DNA of 64,000 nt. It comes from Dehalobacter sp. DCM (GTDB taxonomy: Bacteria; Bacillota; Desulfitobacteriia; Desulfitobacteriales; Syntrophobotulaceae). The notes under the pieces were generated by a model. That model was given only the letters and a program-made list of their open reading frames with translations, was not told where the DNA came from and did not search any database. Where the stretch lies: NCBI RefSeq assembly GCF_024972775.1, contig NZ_CP092282.1, forward strand, positions 2,969,001 through 3,033,000, written 5' to 3'. A program made the translations under genes and the position numbers. Shown in pieces: positions 60,920-64,000 of the stretch (position 1 is the first letter of the stretch; the number at the start of each line of letters is the position of its first letter).

Positions 60920-60988
60920 TTACAGCTTCATTGGATCAATCATCCGAATTTCTTTAGCTCTGTGCCGGGCAAACCGCACCGTATCCAC
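60920..60988 (-). CDS. 22-aa peptide frame with strong ribosome site
   Basis: GTG start with GGAGG 7 nt upstream, coding for VDTVRFARHRAKEIRMIDPMKL and a stop. It lies between VirB4 and the cell-wall hydrolase. Mixed basic and amphipathic; may be a leader peptide, with the hairpin at 60856-60896 following it. Not testable further from sequence. Confidence 0.35.
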   Translation of the reverse strand: MDTVRFARHRAKEIRMIDPMKL

Positions 60989-61059
60989 GAGAATGCCTCC
61001 TTTGTATATACCTATTTAGCATAGCAGTGCTGTTAGTGCCGTCACCGAGCCCACAATGT

Positions 61060-62889
61060 TCATCGTCCACCCGCCTTTCCAAACAACTCCGACTTGTATT
61101 CCGGTGCCTGAACCATGAGGTTGTACCGCTCGTTGCCGCATTTGTATAAACACACGCCGCGCTGCGGATACCGGATAAGGTCGTACTCAGACTTCTCCAG
61201 TTGAAGCGTATCCATATAGAATCGGGCGTCGATAGAACCGGCGTTGAACAGGAATTGGTGAGTCGGGATGGAGAACAGGGGCTTCGTCAGCTCCCGGATA
61301 TGCTCCACGTTGAAATCCTCCAGATTTTGCGACGCCAGTATGACCGCACTTTCCTTTTTGCGGACACGCTTCATAAAGTTTCGGATGTATTCGATAGCCG
61401 TCAGGTTGGTCAGGAACAGGTACAGCTCGTCGATGCTGGCAGCGGTGTTTCCTGTAGTGAGCAGCTCGTTTGACATGTACGACAAAATATTAAACAGCAG
61501 GGCGTTTCGCAGGTTTTTACTTGCCTGCAGAAGCCCTTTGACGCCGAAGGTCACAAATTCATTGCTGGCGATATTGGTGTGTCCGTTGAAAAATTTAGAC
61601 TCCGCGCCCTTACACAGGGAGTGGAGTCCAAGGCAGATTTCCCGCAGGATATCGGCGGTATAGAGCTGACGCCTGCCCTCATCAAAGATCTTGTATTCTT
61701 GCTCGATCAGGTCATACAGGTCGGACAGGATCGGATAGTCCGTTGGCTTTAAGCGATCAAAGTTGCTGTGGTCCGTGATGCTCCACTTGTCGTAGAGCTT
61801 GCCCAGCATGATTTCTATGGTGTCGATCTGGCGGTCATTAAAATCCTTATAGGCACGGAAGAAATCTTTCAGGAAGCTGATGTGCTGGCTGAGCTTGCTT
61901 GTCTGACGGAACGCCTGGGGCGCTTCCGTGTCCTTGGGATCGCCACTTTCATCCCATGACTTCGGCTCCAGAACATTGATGATAAATTCGCCGCTCATTA
62001 GGTCAATGAAACATCCGCCAAGGTTTATGGTCAGTTCCTCGTACTCCATCTCAGGATCAAGCGCCAAGATATGCATACCTGTTTCCCGCAGGTTGGTCAG
62101 GATGAGTTTTAGCAGATAGCTCTTACCCTGGCCGCTGTTTCCGAGGATGAGGATATTGGCATTGGTCTTGTCATCAGCGCGGCGGTTGAAATCCACGAGG
62201 ATGTTGCTGCCGAACTTATCTCGCCCGATGCAGAAACCATTGGGATCGGTTTTCCCTGAATAATTAAAAGGGTAGAGGTTTGCAACGGAGCTGGCAGGCA
62301 GCACCCGTTCGAATTGATCCCCGAACACGTTCCAGCCCGATGGCATGACCGAAAGAAATCCCTGCTGTTGACGGAGCAGGAGTCTGTCCACATTGAGCTT
62401 GCTCCTGACAAGCTCGGTTAGCACCTCCGTTTGCAGGAGCTTGAGTTGGTCAAGGTCATTGGAGAACAGCTCGATATATACTGCTGTGTGCAGGAGCGGC
62501 TCTTTGCTCCGGTGCATCTGCGCTACGATATTGGCGACGTCCTGCAGGTTGCTTTCTGCCGTGACCGTCTGCTGGAGATCCTGGGTGCTGCTTCTTTGCA
62601 TCCGGTTTTTATTAGCGGCATTGCTTATGATCTTCTTTTCCTCAACAGGAGACACATGCCGGGTATAGATGTGCAGGGTAACACCATCCTTTTCCCCCAG
62701 GTGCCGCAGGATGGCCTGCTCACCGGTTTCCGTTGGATATTCACGCAATGCCCACACGCATCGGTAAGTGTTGCCGCAGATAAAATGATCGGTGTTAAAT
62801 TTTACAATGGAGGGAGCGATCATATCGAGGAATTCCTGTATGCGGATATCCTCCTGTGGTGTGTTCTGTGGTTTGATTCTTCTTGACAT
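61060..62889 (-). CDS. VirB4/TraE-type conjugation ATPase
   Basis: 609 aa from MSRRIKPQNTPQED; GAAAGGA lies about 9 nt ahead, while the extra N-terminal stretch to 63120 has no ribosome site. Walker A LILGNSGQGKSYLLKLI, Walker B in SIDELYLFLTNL, and motif with ILASQNLEDF. The domain after Walker A carries the usual DPEMEYEEL segment. It powers the mating channel. First gene of the transfer operon visible on this strand, headed by a terminator-like hairpin at 62928-62950. Confidence 0.93.
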   Translation of the reverse strand: MSRRIKPQNTPQEDIRIQEFLDMIAPSIVKFNTDHFICGNTYRCVWALREYPTETGEQAILRHLGEKDGVTLHIYTRHVSPVEEKKIISNAANKNRMQRSSTQDLQQTVTAESNLQDVANIVAQMHRSKEPLLHTAVYIELFSNDLDQLKLLQTEVLTELVRSKLNVDRLLLRQQQGFLSVMPSGWNVFGDQFERVLPASSVANLYPFNYSGKTDPNGFCIGRDKFGSNILVDFNRRADDKTNANILILGNSGQGKSYLLKLILTNLRETGMHILALDPEMEYEELTINLGGCFIDLMSGEFIINVLEPKSWDESGDPKDTEAPQAFRQTSKLSQHISFLKDFFRAYKDFNDRQIDTIEIMLGKLYDKWSITDHSNFDRLKPTDYPILSDLYDLIEQEYKIFDEGRRQLYTADILREICLGLHSLCKGAESKFFNGHTNIASNEFVTFGVKGLLQASKNLRNALLFNILSYMSNELLTTGNTAASIDELYLFLTNLTAIEYIRNFMKRVRKKESAVILASQNLEDFNVEHIRELTKPLFSIPTHQFLFNAGSIDARFYMDTLQLEKSEYDLIRYPQRGVCLYKCGNERYNLMVQAPEYKSELFGKAGGR

Positions 62890-62927
62890 TGGCTTACCAT
62901 CCTTTCTGGTCTTGATTGAAATAAAAA

Positions 62928-62950
62928 AAGACCGCCACCTTTGTGACGGC
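62928..62950 (-). terminator. Terminator in the VirB4 leader (possible attenuator)
   Basis: In the minus-strand RNA GCCGUCAC pairs with GUGGCGGU around AAAG, followed by CUUUUUUU. It lies about 40 nt upstream of the VirB4 start codon, so transcription entering from the leader must pass it. Confidence 0.65.
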
Positions 62951-63265
62951 ATGGGAATAAAGCGATTTTCTCTTGACTTTTCTTTCTTGCAGAGTTGATA
63001 TATACACCAACGGAGATTTTTCGGAAAAATAAAAGCGTCATGGCAGGCAGATATGTTACTAGCATATCCGCCCTGCACAAGGTGAAGAGACCACCCTGCA
63101 CAACCGTTAAACGGCACCATGACAAGGCTATTTTATCTTGTTTTTTATGGCTGCACAAGGATAAACTTTCGCGTGTGCAAGGGAACCGGGCAAGCAAGCC
63201 CCGCCTTTGCATGCGTTTTTATACTTAGGGAAATTTCCGACCAAATTATGAAAGGTCGGGATCAT
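62951..63265. other. Divergent control region between VirB4 and the plus-strand gene
   Basis: No gene. The 8-mer CTGCACAA occurs at 63073-63080, 63096-63103 and 63151-63158, and a related TGTGCAAGG lies at 63174-63182. Repeats of this kind are candidates for binding sites of a regulator acting on both VirB4 (minus) and the 220-aa gene (plus). Confidence 0.4.
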
Positions 63266-63928
63266 ATGAACATCTTTGAAAACAGGAGCAGCTTTATTGG
63301 CACCTTTGAACCGGAGCGTACAAAAAACTCTGTTCAAAATCTCTTTAAACTTGCAAAAGAAATCCGTGAAAAGCTCGGCAAACAAGGCTATCTGCTTGAC
63401 AGCTATCTATCCTCTGTGCTGGAAGCCGCAAACAACACCTTGCTCTACGAAGCCGCTGAAAAAGGCTTTGAAGCAGGTTCTGAGCTTCAAAATCTCTGCT
63501 ATGCCGTGATGGATGGCAGCGGGGCACTGGAAGAACATCCTTTTTATCAAACTGTAAAACAGTCCTTCGATTTGCAACAGGACACCTATCAGGAAAGAAC
63601 AACAATTATGAGCTTGCACAGCGTCTTATTAGCCGATACGTTTATGGATTATGCCACTCAGTCTTATGTGCGGGAACAGGTTGGTATGTTGAATATCCTG
63701 GATGATGTAAAACTATGCGAGCTTTATAAAAAAATCATTCTCCTTGTTGATGAAAACTTGATGGAACAATTAAATCTCGCGCTTAAGGAACGGTTTTTTA
63801 TTGTGCCTGTGGTTGCAGGGTTCATGCAGGGACTCACCAACGATCTTTTATACAGTTTGACCTATCGTGACAGTGAAACAAGCAGACAAATATTTCAGTT
63901 GATTATGGATGACATGTCTATAGAATAA
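63266..63928 (+). CDS. Unknown 220-aa protein at the right edge
   Basis: From ATG 63266-63268, with AAAGG about 12 nt ahead; a start at 63248 is possible. No family recognised. The sequence is largely helical (FKLAKEIREKLGKQGYLLDSYLSSVLEAANNTLLYEAAEKGFEAG, YQERTTIMSLHSVLLADTF), acidic, without signal peptide or membrane segment. It is the only plus-strand gene in the transfer region and is followed by a clear terminator. Could be a regulator or an immunity-type passenger. Confidence 0.75.
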   Translation: MNIFENRSSFIGTFEPERTKNSVQNLFKLAKEIREKLGKQGYLLDSYLSSVLEAANNTLLYEAAEKGFEAGSELQNLCYAVMDGSGALEEHPFYQTVKQSFDLQQDTYQERTTIMSLHSVLLADTFMDYATQSYVREQVGMLNILDDVKLCELYKKIILLVDENLMEQLNLALKERFFIVPVVAGFMQGLTNDLLYSLTYRDSETSRQIFQLIMDDMSIE

Positions 63929-63943
63929 TTCATATATGAAAAG

Positions 63944-63983
63944 GCAACCGGCAAGCCTTATGACAGCAGCATTTGCCGGTTGC
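63944..63983 (+). terminator. Terminator of the plus-strand gene
   Basis: Perfect 11-bp stem GCAACCGGCAA (63944-63954) with TTGCCGGTTGC (63973-63983), followed by TTTCTTGTGCTGTTTTT. It lies 16 bp after the stop codon. Confidence 0.85.
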
Positions 63984-64000
63984 TTTCTTGTGCTGTTTTT

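Larger units (their letters stand above)
37143..64000. mobile_element. Integrative conjugative element (left end near 37.2-37.4 kb, extends past right edge)
   Basis: From 37.4 kb onwards the genes are those of a clostridial conjugative element: a serine recombinase operon, regulators, coupling protein, relaxase, probable origin of transfer, ParM/ParR-like pair, cell-wall hydrolase and VirB4. The change from restriction genes to recombinase genes puts the left boundary between 37142 and 37423. No attachment-site repeat could be identified because the right end is not in the window. VirB6- and PrgI-like genes were not found. Confidence 0.8.

Overview
The window looks like the accessory genome of an anaerobic, low-to-mid GC Firmicute of the Desulfitobacterium/Dehalobacter type (Clostridia, Peptococcaceae-like). 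This inference rests on a reductive dehalogenase remnant, a corrinoid/UroD/MtrH/RACo methyltransferase cluster with a PocR-type sensor kinase, and a clostridial conjugative element with several large serine recombinases. Almost everything is on the minus strand. No rRNA, tRNA or CRISPR array was recognised.

Left defence region (1-8.7 kb). The edge holds the N-terminal part of a McrB-like protein. Next is a tight operon, read from high to low coordinates: Ser/Thr kinase, frameshifted vsr, DNA cytosine-5 methyltransferase, MORC/MutL-like (GHKL) ATPase, Mrr-nuclease/SF2-helicase fusion and an unknown 196-aa protein. This is a predicted ATP-dependent restriction-modification system. From 9.8 to 14.2 kb follow an ADP-ribosylglycohydrolase, a VWA protein, a membrane-anchored protein and a macrodomain protein (an ADP-ribose module), and then a PHD/HARE-HTH-like regulator.

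Composite region (14.38-31.70 kb). Two copies of a 1652-bp IS5-like element, encoding identical transposases in the same orientation, bracket about 14 kb. The interior carries a cation/proton antiporter, the C-terminal remnant of a reductive dehalogenase cut at an IS4-family element, and a C1 methyl-transfer cluster: three UroD-type methyltransferases, a corrinoid protein, an MtrH-like tetrahydrofolate methyltransferase, DUF1638, the RACo-type corrinoid activator, a PocR/LytS-type histidine kinase and an AraC-type response regulator. The outer ends of the two IS copies are followed by the same 6 bp (TAATTG), as a mobile composite unit would leave.

Second defence locus (31.9-37.1 kb). An EVE-like protein, intact Vsr, Z1-domain helicase-like ATPase, PLD-type nuclease (NgoFVII/NgoAVII/CglI-like), cytosine-5 methyltransferase and small XRE controller form a recognisable NgoAVII/CglI-type restriction system.

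Integrative conjugative element (about 37.3 kb to beyond the right edge). Its left end is a recombination operon with two complete large serine recombinases, a recombinase lacking the catalytic domain, a recombinase-like domain with the catalytic serine replaced, a SHOCT-like protein and other small proteins. Upstream lie a sigma-like regulator, a class I c-di-GMP (GEMM) riboswitch with terminator, XRE regulators, a degenerate receiver protein and a GGDEF diguanylate cyclase. The transfer part has VirB4, NlpC/P60 hydrolase, ParM/ParR-like pair, a putative oriT, RHH protein, a relaxase fused to 12 Sel1-like repeats, a TOPRIM protein and a VirD4-type coupling protein. The most interesting proposal is that c-di-GMP, possibly made by the element's own cyclase, gates excision through the riboswitch and sigma-like gene.
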